Source: JBFAPK01 sp040676675 (GTDB lineage Bacteria; Actinomycetota; Actinomycetes; Mycobacteriales; Micromonosporaceae). Taken from it: a stretch of DNA of 64,000 bases. Below the pieces are notes generated by a model. The model ran no database searches. It saw only the letters and a program-made list of their open reading frames with translations, and had not been told where the DNA came from. The stretch is taken from assembly GCF_040676675.1 (NCBI RefSeq), contig NZ_JBFAPK010000011.1, positions 128,218-192,217 on the forward strand. The letters are read 5' to 3'. Below, one piece after another: positions 16,543 through 23,985 of the stretch (its first letter is position 1; every line of letters starts with the position of its first letter). The position numbers and the translations under genes are program-made.

Positions 16543-17250
16543 GTGACCTCACCCGGATACCCGGCGTCGACCCCCCAACCGCCGGTGGTACGCCCACTTT
16601 GGTCGCTCGCCGGCCCGGCGCTCGGCGCACTGCTCGCCGCCGGGCTGCTCACCGCCCCCATCGGGACGCTGGGCGGAACGATCCAGCGCAGCCTGCACCT
16701 CTCCGCCGGGGGCATGGCGGCGACGCTGGTCGCGCCGTACGTGGTGGCGACGGCGGCTCTGGTCGTGCCCGGCCACCTGCTCGGCCGGCGGTGGCCCACC
16801 GCGACCGCGGCCCCGGCACTGGTGCTCGTACTCCTCGGGAGCCTGGTGAGCGCGTTCGCGCCGGGTGCGGCGGTGCTGGCGGTCGGGCAGGTGCTCGCCG
16901 GGCTCGGCGCCGGGACCGTGCTCGGCGTCGCCTTCGCCATCTCCGGTCAACTGGGTCGCTGGCGTAGCCGGGCGCGGCTGGTGCTCGGCATCGCGCTCGG
17001 CGTCGCCCTCCTGATCGGACCCGTCATCAGCAGCGTGCTGACCCGGGCGCTGGACTGGCGGATCGCGTTCATGGTCGACGTGCCGGTGGCCGCGCTCGCG
17101 CTGGCCGCCACCGCGGCGAGCGGCATCGCCCTGATGGTCCTGGGCGGGTCCCGGTCGAACCCGCCGGCCGCCGCCCCCGCGACCGCGCCGCAGCCCGGCG
17201 ACCCGACGCAGCCCGGCGACCCGACGCAGCCCGGCGACCCGACCCGCTGA
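16543..17250 (+). CDS. Half-size MFS-like membrane protein
   Basis: A 235-residue protein with about six hydrophobic helices (about 22-42, 55-76, 84-105, 108-130, 142-163, 170-200). It resembles the N-terminal half of drug-efflux MFS permeases, including the GxLxGR-like GHLLGRR between helices 2 and 3 and the motif-C-like GVALLIGPVISSVL. A full MFS protein needs 12-14 helices, so this is either truncated or a half-transporter. The end is an 18-bp repeat encoding QPGDPT three times instead of a second bundle. GTG start; TACACT lies 7 bases upstream, so it may be leaderless. Position suggests export for the lyase cluster, unproven. Confidence 0.7.
   Translation: MTSPGYPASTPQPPVVRPLWSLAGPALGALLAAGLLTAPIGTLGGTIQRSLHLSAGGMAATLVAPYVVATAALVVPGHLLGRRWPTATAAPALVLVLLGSLVSAFAPGAAVLAVGQVLAGLGAGTVLGVAFAISGQLGRWRSRARLVLGIALGVALLIGPVISSVLTRALDWRIAFMVDVPVAALALAATAASGIALMVLGGSRSNPPAAAPATAPQPGDPTQPGDPTQPGDPTR
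17191..17244. repeat. 18-bp coding tandem repeat, three copies
   Basis: CAGCCCGGCGACCCGACG repeats at 17191, 17209 and 17227 (last base changed), giving three QPGDPT units at the C-terminus of the half-MFS protein. Confidence 0.85.
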
Positions 17251-17340
17251 CGCCCCCGACCCGACCGCCGAGGCGGACGGTCGGGCCGGCACCGTCCACA
17301 CCGGCGTCCGGGAGCCGTGGGTCACCGCCGGGCTGCCTCC

Positions 17341-18069
17341 TCACAGGTGGGCGACGACTCCCCGCACCACCACGTAGGTGACCAGGATGCCGGGACTCGC
17401 CGCCACGGCGACGACGAGCAGCAGGATCGCGCCGGCGTCCGACCAGCGCCAGTGCCGCCAACCGGCCTCGGCGACGATGCGGACGAGCGTGGCCACCGCC
17501 ACCAGCACGACCAGCACGCCGAGCAGCCAGCAGCCCAGGACCGTCCAGCCCTGCCGGCTTCCGGGCCACGCCTCCTGGCCCACGAGAACGATCCCGGTCA
17601 GCAGCCCGCTGGTCAGCGCCAGGGCGGCCGGTTGCCACGTCGGCCGCCACCGGACCGGTCGTACCGGTGGCGCGGGCGGTCGTGCGGGCCGCGCGTACCC
17701 GGGCAGCGATGCCGCCCGGGGCGGCGCGGACGGGATCGGCGGCGACGGTGCCGGGCCGGGCGGCGCGGACGCGGCGGTCCCGGCGGGTCGGGTCGAATCC
17801 TCGGCGGGACCGGTCGGGCCCTCGGCAGGCCACATTGGAGTGTCGGCGGGACGGGCCGGACTCTCGGCGGGACGGATCGCGGAATCGGCCGAACCGGCCG
17901 GGGGTGCCGCCGGGGGTGTTTCACCGGCCCGGGGCGGCGCCGAACGTCCGGCGTCCGCCTCCCGCCGGGAACGCCGGGCCTGGGCGACGGTGGCGATGGT
18001 CCCCACGACGCCGGCCACGGTGCTGACGGCGGCGAGCACGAGGTTCAGCAGCGCGGTCGGGTCTGTCAC
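17341..18069 (-). CDS. Hypothetical membrane protein with Pro/Ala-rich linker
   Basis: A 242-residue protein. An N-terminal hydrophobic helix (about 6-30, LLNLVLAAVSTVAGVVGTIATV) is followed by a basic patch, a long Pro/Ala/Glu-rich stretch (about 40-130) with repeated P(A/T)xSPARPAD-like motifs, then three more helices (about 145-165, 178-200, 215-240). The GTG at 18069 is chosen because GGATGGGGG precedes it; the frame is open further upstream, but that part runs through the 46-bp CTAG repeat and is not credible coding. No family is recognised. It is divergent from the HEAT-like gene and shares the repeat-containing gap with it. Confidence 0.6.
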   Translation of the reverse strand: MTDPTALLNLVLAAVSTVAGVVGTIATVAQARRSRREADAGRSAPPRAGETPPAAPPAGSADSAIRPAESPARPADTPMWPAEGPTGPAEDSTRPAGTAASAPPGPAPSPPIPSAPPRAASLPGYARPARPPAPPVRPVRWRPTWQPAALALTSGLLTGIVLVGQEAWPGSRQGWTVLGCWLLGVLVVLVAVATLVRIVAEAGWRHWRWSDAGAILLLVVAVAASPGILVTYVVVRGVVAHL

Positions 18070-18136
18070 GCCCCCATCCTGGCAAAGGAATTCGACCGCT
18101 GTCGTTCGACCTTTCCGCCCGACGCAACGGCGTTCG

Positions 18137-18182
18137 CTAGTGCCCTGACCAGAAACGTTGACCGTGTCGGCCATGGCACTAG
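18137..18182. mobile_element. 46-bp CTAG-ended repeat (reduced MITE-like element, copy 1)
   Basis: Starts CTAGTGCCCTGACCAG and ends GGCACTAG, so the ends are 8-base inverted repeats. Its first 26 bases are identical, inverted, to the right end of the element at 18881-19075. It lies between divergent genes and contributes TTGACC (18158-18163) and, with flanking bases, TAGGCT (18180-18185): a possible promoter for the gene at 18192. Confidence 0.65.
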
Positions 18183-18191
18183 GCTCCACTG

Positions 18192-18884
18192 ATGCGTCCG
18201 GAAGCCGTTCTCGAACAGACCAACTGGCGGGCACTGGCACACAGCCACGGGCCAGCCTGGCCGGAGACGCCGCGACTCCTGGCGGGGCTACTGACCGGTG
18301 ACCGTGACGACGCGCGGCGGGCTCTCTCCCACCTGTGGGAGGAGTTGTTTCACCAGGGCACCTTCTACGAGGCGACACCCGCGGCGGCCCGGTTCGTCGC
18401 CGTGGCGCTGGCCGACCCGCGGGTCCGGGCCCAGCCCGGCCCCACCCGCGAATATGGTGACGGACCGCTGCGGGCCGCACTGCTGCTCTGGCTGTCCCAG
18501 CTCGGCTACGCGATGGGTGTCCAGTGGCGGGAGTGGTTCGGCGATGACGCCGCCGGAGGCGAGAACATCGGCGGTCCGCTCCGCCCGATGCGGCCGCGAC
18601 TCTACGCCGTGGTCACCGCCTGCCTCGACGACCCCGACGAGAACGTGCGCGACGCCGCCCTCATCGCCGCTGTGAACCTGGCCTCCGCACCCGAACTCAC
18701 CCCGCACCGCGCTGCCCTGTCCGCCCGCGTCAGAGCCGCTATCGCCGCCGACCCGCACTGGCGTCACACCGAAACCGCAGTGCTCAACCTGCGTTATTGG
18801 GGTGAGCACGACCTTCGTTGGACGGAGCCCGCGATGCCGGCCTACGAGCCGCGGCAGGGCATCTACGATGACGCCCCTTTCTAG
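18192..18884 (+). CDS. Hypothetical HEAT-repeat-like protein
   Basis: A 230-residue soluble, helix-rich protein with alternating amphipathic helices (LLAGLLTGDRDDARRALSHLWEEL, AAARFVAVALADP, VTACLDDPDENVRDAALIAAVNLA) typical of HEAT/ARM-like folds. Similar proteins are common and uncharacterised in actinomycetes; a scaffolding or binding role is likely. The ATG has no Shine-Dalgarno sequence and lies 7 bases after a TAGGCT box formed at the edge of the CTAG repeat. The last codons run into the second repeat, whose CTAG supplies the TAG stop at 18882-18884, so the natural C-terminus may have been lost. Confidence 0.65.
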   Translation: MRPEAVLEQTNWRALAHSHGPAWPETPRLLAGLLTGDRDDARRALSHLWEELFHQGTFYEATPAAARFVAVALADPRVRAQPGPTREYGDGPLRAALLLWLSQLGYAMGVQWREWFGDDAAGGENIGGPLRPMRPRLYAVVTACLDDPDENVRDAALIAAVNLASAPELTPHRAALSARVRAAIAADPHWRHTETAVLNLRYWGEHDLRWTEPAMPAYEPRQGIYDDAPF

Positions 18885-19075
18885 TGCTCTGACCAGAAAC
18901 GTACACGGCGTTGGATGACACGCCGCTCGACCCGCGGGGCTCGCCTCCGCTGGTGGGAACACCGTGCAACGCCGCGAACGCGCCCGGATCCGCTCCGAAC
19001 GCCAGCACCGATGGGGTCAGACCGCACGGGCAGCGGCCTGACCAACACCGTCAACGTTTCTGGTCAGGGCACTAG
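18881..19075. mobile_element. 195-bp MITE-like element with CTAG ends
   Basis: Bounded by imperfect inverted repeats of about 34 bases. The left end begins CTAGTGCTCTGACCAG and the right end, read inward, CTAGTGCCCTGACCAG; both continue AAACGT and then a variable dinucleotide, ACGG, a C/T and GTTGG, with four mismatches in all. It has no transposase or gene of its own. CTAG ends fit YTAR-type target duplications as used by IS5-group elements; that link is inference. The left end provides the stop codon of the preceding gene. Confidence 0.65.
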
Positions 19076-19078
19076 GGC

Positions 19079-20146
19079 TCAGCGGGTCGGCGGTACCGGC
19101 AGCGTCACGCCCCGGGCCGCGGCCTCGTGGGCCAGCTCGATCAGCGCCACCACCTCGACCGCGTCGGCCGGGTCGACCGGCATCGGGCCGCCGCCGGTCA
19201 GCGCCGCCGCGACCCGCGCGTAGAACTCCTGGTAGCGCCCGTTCTCGGTGGGCACCGTGGGCGCTTCGCCGTCGGCGCCCAACCGGCCGTACGCCGACGG
19301 GTCGACCCGGCTCCAGGACGGGTCGTCCGGCCGGTGGCCGGCGCGCAGCAGCGCCTCCTGGACGTCCAGTTCGTCGACGACGTACGCGGCCCGGTCGCCG
19401 AGCACCCGCAGCCGCGGGCCGGTCTGCGCGGCCACCGCGCTCATCCAGAGGTGCGAGCGGACCCCGCCGGTGTGGGTCAACGCGACGAAGGCGTCGTCGT
19501 CCACCTCGACCCCGGGCCGCCGCCGGTCCACCTCGGCGTAGACCCGCTCGGCCGGCCCGAACAGGCGGAGCGCCTGGTCGATCAGGTGCGCGCCGAGGTC
19601 GAACAGCGCACCGCCCGCCTCGCCGACGGCGCCGGACTCCCGCCAGCCCGGCTTGATCGCCGGTCGCCACCGCTCGAACCGGGACTCGAAGCGGTGGACC
19701 CGGCCCAGGCGCCCCTCTTCGACCAGCCGCCGTACGGTCAGGAAGTCGCCGTCCCAGCGGCGGTTCTGGAACACCGTGAGCGGTACCCCCGCCGCGGCGG
19801 CCTCCCCGACCAGCGCCCGCCCCTCGGCCGAGGTGGGCGCGAGCGGCTTGTCCACCACCACGGGCAGGCCGGCGCGGATCGCCGCCCGGGCCAGCGGCAC
19901 GTGCTGCCGGTTCGGGGTGGCGACCACGACCAGGTCCACCGTCTCCGCGGCCCGCCACAGCTCGTCGGCGTCGGCGAGGAGCCGGGCGTCCGGGTGGTCG
20001 GCCCGCACCTGCTCGCGCCGACCCGGGTCGCGGGTCACCACGGCGTCCAGCCGCAGCCCCGGCGTCGCGGCGATCAGCGGGGCGTGGAACACCCGCCCGG
20101 CCAGCCCGTACCCCAGGAGCCCCACCCGCAGCGGCGCCCGCGTCAT
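19079..20146 (-). CDS. Gfo/Idh/MocA-family oxidoreductase
   Basis: A 355-residue NAD(P)-dependent dehydrogenase. The N-terminal Rossmann fold has VGLLGYGLAGRVFHAPLI, and the family marker EKP appears as VDKPLAP near residue 96. The C-terminal alpha/beta domain contains GGALFDLGAHLIDQALRLFG, with the His expected to act in catalysis (DxGxHxxD). Members oxidise or reduce sugars, inositols or their derivatives. The ATG at 20146 follows GGAACGAC-like purines only weakly. It ends 4 bases from the MITE-like element and stands alone; the substrate cannot be told. Confidence 0.87.
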   Translation of the reverse strand: MTRAPLRVGLLGYGLAGRVFHAPLIAATPGLRLDAVVTRDPGRREQVRADHPDARLLADADELWRAAETVDLVVVATPNRQHVPLARAAIRAGLPVVVDKPLAPTSAEGRALVGEAAAAGVPLTVFQNRRWDGDFLTVRRLVEEGRLGRVHRFESRFERWRPAIKPGWRESGAVGEAGGALFDLGAHLIDQALRLFGPAERVYAEVDRRRPGVEVDDDAFVALTHTGGVRSHLWMSAVAAQTGPRLRVLGDRAAYVVDELDVQEALLRAGHRPDDPSWSRVDPSAYGRLGADGEAPTVPTENGRYQEFYARVAAALTGGGPMPVDPADAVEVVALIELAHEAAARGVTLPVPPTR

Positions 20147-20304
20147 GTCGTTCCCCCTCTTCCCCGGTGCGTCCCCGAATCTACCGAGCGCGCCCGGCGG
20201 CGGCGCGGAGGTTCCCCCGGTGAGCGCTCTGCCTGTTTTCCGATCGGTTAAGGGGACTATGGTTACGCCGTCGCCGTCGCCGTCCGACCGTGCCGGAGGA
20301 GCCC

Positions 20305-21324
20305 GTGCCCGTACCCTCGACCCCGCTGCGGAAGCTCGGCTTCCTCACCATCGGCCTGTTCGACGAGGCCGACCCGCGCGCGGGCCACGAGTCGACGCTG
20401 GAGCTCATCGTGCTGGGCGAGCGGCTCGGCTTCGACAGCGCGTGGGTGCGCCACCGCCACCTGCAGTACGGCATCTCCTCGCCGATCGCCGTCCTGGCGG
20501 CGGCCTCGCAGCGCACCAGCCGCATCGAACTCGGCACCGCGGTCATCCCGCTCGGCTGGGAGAACCCGCTGCGCCTCGCCGAGGACCTGGCCACCGTCGA
20601 CGTCCTCTCCGGCGGTCGGCTCAACCCGGGAGTGAGCGTCGGGCCGCCGATGCACTACAACCGCGTACGGGGATCGCTGTACCCGGACACCGCCGACGCC
20701 GAGGAGTTCGGCTATCCCCGGGTACGGCGCCTGCTCGACCTTGTCCGGGGCGAACCGGCCAGCGACTTCGAGGGCGTCGAGGGCGTCGAGGTGTACTCCC
20801 GGCGGGTGCAGCCCCACTCCCCCGGTCTCGCCGGCCGGATGTGGTACGGCGCCGGCAGCCTCCGCTCGGCCCGCTGGGCCGGCGAGCAGGGCATGAACCT
20901 GCTCACCAGCAGCGTGGTGAAGGCCGAGGAGTCGACGGACTTCGCCGAGATCCAGCTCGCCCAGATCCGTACCTTCCGGGCCCACCACCCGGACGGCGAC
21001 CGGGCCCGCGTCTCCCAGGGCCTGGTCGTCATCCCCACCGACACGGCCACCGCCGACCAGCGCGCCCGCTACGAGGAGTACGCCCGGCAGCGCGCGCCCC
21101 GGACCGCGTCGCCGCAGGGACCGGCCCGGATGATGTTCGCACCCGACCTCGTCGGCCCGGCCGAGGTGATCGCCGAGCGCCTGTCCGCGCACGCCGCGTT
21201 CCGCGAGGTGACCGAGGTCGCCTTCGCCCTGCCGTTCACCTTCGCACCCGCGGACTACGTCCAGATCCTCACCGACATGGCGAGCCGGCTCGGCCCGCTG
21301 CTCGGCTGGCACCCCGCCGGGTAG
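20305..21324 (+). CDS. LLM-class flavin-dependent oxidoreductase
   Basis: A 339-residue luciferase-like monooxygenase fold that uses reduced FMN. Visible are the first barrel strand KLGFLTIGLFDE, LELIVLGERLGFDSAWVRHRHLQ, the RIELGTAVIPLGWENPLRLAEDLATVDVLSGGRLNPGVSVG block characteristic of the family, and RMWYGAGSLRSARWAGEQGMNLLTS. GTG at 20305 is preferred because GGAGGAG ends just before it; another GTG 15 bases upstream is possible. It stands alone between the dehydrogenase and the LtrA gene. No flavin reductase is adjacent. Confidence 0.85.
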   Translation: MPVPSTPLRKLGFLTIGLFDEADPRAGHESTLELIVLGERLGFDSAWVRHRHLQYGISSPIAVLAAASQRTSRIELGTAVIPLGWENPLRLAEDLATVDVLSGGRLNPGVSVGPPMHYNRVRGSLYPDTADAEEFGYPRVRRLLDLVRGEPASDFEGVEGVEVYSRRVQPHSPGLAGRMWYGAGSLRSARWAGEQGMNLLTSSVVKAEESTDFAEIQLAQIRTFRAHHPDGDRARVSQGLVVIPTDTATADQRARYEEYARQRAPRTASPQGPARMMFAPDLVGPAEVIAERLSAHAAFREVTEVAFALPFTFAPADYVQILTDMASRLGPLLGWHPAG

Positions 21325-21434
21325 GTCCAGCCGAACGCGTTTGACCGGGGGTTGAGCGGGAACGGCGACGGCCATGACGGCGGTTGGCCCGGTGATCCGC
21401 ATCGCCGGGCGACCCTGAGCGCCGGACCAGGTCG

Positions 21435-22664
21435 GTGTCGGCGTCGCCCCGGGGGCGGGGGATACGGGACTTCCTCCGGTCCCGGACGGTGCCGACCAGC
21501 GTCGAGAACCAGCGCGCGACCCTCTTCGAGATCTTCTTCGACCTCGTCTTCGTCTTCGCGCTGACCCGGATCATCGCCTTCATGGGGCATCCACCCAGCT
21601 TCATCAGCATGGGGCGGGGAGCCCTGCTCCTGCTGCTGCTCTGGTTCTCCTGGGCCTCGTACACCTGGCTGAGCAACCAGGCCCGGGCCGACGTCGGGCT
21701 GATCCGCGGCGGCACGCTGCTGGCGATGGCCGCGCTCTTCGTGGCCGCGCTCGTGATCCCGGCCGCCTGGCGCACCCCCGCCGGCACCATGGCGGCACCG
21801 CTGATCCTGGTCGGCGCCTACATCGCGCTGCGGGCCGTACAGATCGTCCTCTACTACCAGGTGACCGCGCACGACCCACGGGTCCGGTTCGGGCTGCGGC
21901 TGATCGCGATCCCGATCGTCCTCGCCTGGATCCCGCTCGTCCTCGGCGCGGTCGCCGGCGGCGAGACGCAGACCCTGCTCTGGGCGGTGTCGCTGGCCGT
22001 CGACATCGGCGGACAGCGGACGATGCTCGCGGCCACCGGGGGCTGGCGGCTGCGCAGCCCCGGTCACTTCAGCGAGCGGCACAACCTGGCGCTGATCATC
22101 GCCCTCGGCGAATCGCTGATCTCCGTGGGTACCGGGGCCGGCACCGTCGTCACGCGCGCGCCGGTGCTGGTGGCGGCGCTGCTGGCCTTCGTCGCGACGG
22201 TGTGCCTGTGGCGGACGTACTTCGAGTACGTCGGGCCGGCCGTGGCCCGTACGCTCGACCAGGCGGCCGCCCGACAGCGCGACCGGATCGCCGCCGACGG
22301 GTACGGCCTGGCCTACCTGCTGCTGATCGTCGGAATCATCTACCTGGCGCTCGGGGTCGAACAGGTCGTGTCCGACCTGGCCGAGGAGCGGTCCGGCCGG
22401 TTCGCCGGCGAGCCGCTGGGCTGGCCGGCGACCATCGCCCTCTACGGCGGGGTCGCCCTCTACCTGGCCGGCCGGCCACTGTTCCTCTGGATCGCCGTCC
22501 GCTCGGCGCCCCGGGCGCAGCTCGCCGCGATCGGCGCCGCGCTGGTGCTGCTGCCGGTGGGACGCCACCTGTCCGCCCTGGCCGCGCTCGGCCTGGTCAC
22601 CGCGCTCCTGCTGGTGGTCGCCGGCCACGAGCGCTCGACCCGGCGGCCGGAATCGAGGCGGTAG
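21435..22664 (+). CDS. Low-temperature-requirement A (LtrA) family membrane protein
   Basis: A 409-residue multi-pass protein. It carries the LtrA signature near the start (TLFEIFFDLVFVFALTRI, then LLLLWFSWASYTWLSNQ) and the central HFSERHNLALIIALGESLISVGTG motif, with about ten hydrophobic helices. LtrA was named from Listeria cold growth; the biochemical role is unknown. Residues 1-25 are a basic cytoplasmic tail. Start GTG at 21435. The 3' end is followed by a run of 22-23-bp tandem repeats that continues into the stop of the convergent methyltransferase gene. Confidence 0.87.
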   Translation: MSASPRGRGIRDFLRSRTVPTSVENQRATLFEIFFDLVFVFALTRIIAFMGHPPSFISMGRGALLLLLLWFSWASYTWLSNQARADVGLIRGGTLLAMAALFVAALVIPAAWRTPAGTMAAPLILVGAYIALRAVQIVLYYQVTAHDPRVRFGLRLIAIPIVLAWIPLVLGAVAGGETQTLLWAVSLAVDIGGQRTMLAATGGWRLRSPGHFSERHNLALIIALGESLISVGTGAGTVVTRAPVLVAALLAFVATVCLWRTYFEYVGPAVARTLDQAAARQRDRIAADGYGLAYLLLIVGIIYLALGVEQVVSDLAEERSGRFAGEPLGWPATIALYGGVALYLAGRPLFLWIAVRSAPRAQLAAIGAALVLLPVGRHLSALAALGLVTALLLVVAGHERSTRRPESRR

Positions 22665-22676
22665 GCGGCGGGGTCA

Positions 22677-22806
22677 GCGCGGGCTCATCCCGGCGGGGGC
22701 AGCGGGCTTACCCCGGCGTGGGGGCGGGCTCATCCCGGGGTGGGGGCGGGGCTCATCCCGGGGTGGGGGCGGGCTCATCCCCGGGGTGGGGGCGGGCTCA
22801 TCCCGG
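22677..22806. repeat. 22-23-bp tandem repeats between convergent genes
   Basis: Five to six units of the form GGGCTCATCCCGGGGTGGGG plus GC run from 22677 to the stop codon of the methyltransferase gene; the first two units are more diverged. The last unit contains the TCA that is the gene's TGA stop. Slippage here would change the 3' boundary. Confidence 0.75.
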
Positions 22807-23523
22807 CGGGGCGGCGACCGGTATCGGCGTGGCGGTGACGCAGGTGAGCACCCGGCCCTGCCCGCGGGCCTCGGTCGTTGCGGTGGTGGTGAACCCCTGG
22901 GCCCGGAGCAGCCGCTCCGTGGAGGTGAGGTTCGCCTCGGGATGCACGGACGTGGGCCGCTCGCCGAAGACGTAGAGCCGTCCGCCCGGCGCCAGCAGGC
23001 TCCGGATCCGGTCGATCTGCCGCGTCGCCGCGCCCAGCCAGAACAGGTTGACGTTCACCGCGAAGATCTTGGTGAAGTACCCGGCCGGGAGGTCCACCGA
23101 CGCGAACTCCGCGCATCGGATCTCGACCGTGCCCGAGTCGATGTGGCTGGCGTTGCGCTCGGTCGCGAGCCGGGCCATCGTCGCCGCCCGGTCGATCGCG
23201 ACGATCCGGCCGGTGGTGAGCCGACCGGCGACCAGGGAGACCGCCACGCCACGGCCACATCCGATCTCCAACAGCCGGTCGTGGGGCCCGACGGCCATCG
23301 TCTCCACCGCCCAACGCTGGCGGTACGGTGCCGCCGACGCCTGGGCCGACTCGTCCGGGGCCGACTCGTCCGGGGCCGACTCGTCCGGGGCCGACTCGTC
23401 CGGGGCCGACTCGTCCGGGGCCGACTCGTCCGGGGCCGACTCGTCCGGCGACGGGACGGGACCGCCGGCGACGAGACCTGGATCGCAGGTCGGCGGGGCG
23501 CATCTCACGACGTCACTCACCAA
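22798..23523 (-). CDS. Class I SAM-dependent methyltransferase with DESAP repeats
   Basis: A 241-residue protein with methyltransferase motif I LLEIGCGRGVAVSLVA (about residues 84-99), motif II VAIDRAATM and a post-I acidic strand, followed by FTKIFAVNVNLFWLG and LLAPGGRLYVFGE, as in ubiE/COQ5-like enzymes. The substrate is unknown. Residues about 27-61 consist of seven DESAP pentapeptides produced by a 15-bp tandem repeat, a probably disordered acidic linker that is not part of the fold. The GTG at 23523 is upstream of the repeat; an internal start beyond it (for example the GTG or ATG near the YRQRWAVETM segment) is possible. Confidence 0.75.
   Translation of the reverse strand: MVSDVVRCAPPTCDPGLVAGGPVPSPDESAPDESAPDESAPDESAPDESAPDESAPDESAQASAAPYRQRWAVETMAVGPHDRLLEIGCGRGVAVSLVAGRLTTGRIVAIDRAATMARLATERNASHIDSGTVEIRCAEFASVDLPAGYFTKIFAVNVNLFWLGAATRQIDRIRSLLAPGGRLYVFGERPTSVHPEANLTSTERLLRAQGFTTTATTEARGQGRVLTCVTATPIPVAAPPG
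23343..23449. repeat. 15-bp tandem repeat inside the methyltransferase gene
   Basis: Seven copies of GGGGCCGACTCGTCC (period 15, core starts at 23345, 23360, 23375, 23390, 23405, 23420, 23435), identical apart from the outermost bases. Read on the minus strand each gives Asp-Glu-Ser-Ala-Pro. Confidence 0.9.
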
Positions 23524-23670
23524 GCCGTCTTCTGCTCACACAATCGATTGCACCTCGCCGGACGGCCGAATGCACAGTGCCCTCGGTCACCAGCGGCAAG
23601 TATGCGGCAGAGTGCGCCGGGCGGTATGCGGGCCGGGATCGGGCTGGCCCCGCCCCGCGGCCGGCCCCGC

Positions 23671-23954
23671 GACAAATCGTCGGCATTCGCGCCGCTGGCT
23701 GAGGTGTTGGCGCCGCGGTGGCGGGTGATCGCGCCCGGTCAGCGTGGGCATGGAGCGTCGGATGGTGCCGAGAGACACGAGCGGGACGGCTACGTCGCCG
23801 ACGTCACCGCCTTCCACCGGAATCTGCGAGTCGGTCCTGCGGCGGTGCTGGGCCACTCACTCGGCGGCGTAAACGCGCACCAGTACGCCGCCCGGCACGC
23901 GGACCGGTTCACCGCGCTGATCGTCGAGGACATCGGCGCGGTCGTGGCCGCGAC
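23671..23954 (+). pseudogene. Alpha/beta-hydrolase fragment
   Basis: About 94 codons in one frame match the core of an alpha/beta-hydrolase: PLAEVLAPRWRVIAPGQRGHG, then a nucleophile elbow GHSLGGVNAHQYAARH with Ser, then FTALIVEDIGAV. The oxyanion strand and catalytic Asp/His C-terminal half are missing. The sequence breaks off just before the convergent secreted-protein gene, and the N-terminal part shifts into unrelated sequence near 23660. It is a truncated remnant, probably inactive. Confidence 0.7.
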
Positions 23955-23985
23955 TGGTCGTTCACCAGGCGCAACGCGCGGCAGG

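Noticed and set aside
18881..19075. Insertion sequence with its own transposase
   Set aside because: Only 195 bases long and no frame encodes transposase motifs; treated as a MITE-like element.
23343..23449. 15-bp repeats as a CRISPR array
   Set aside because: No spacers, in-frame within a methyltransferase gene and translated as DESAP units.
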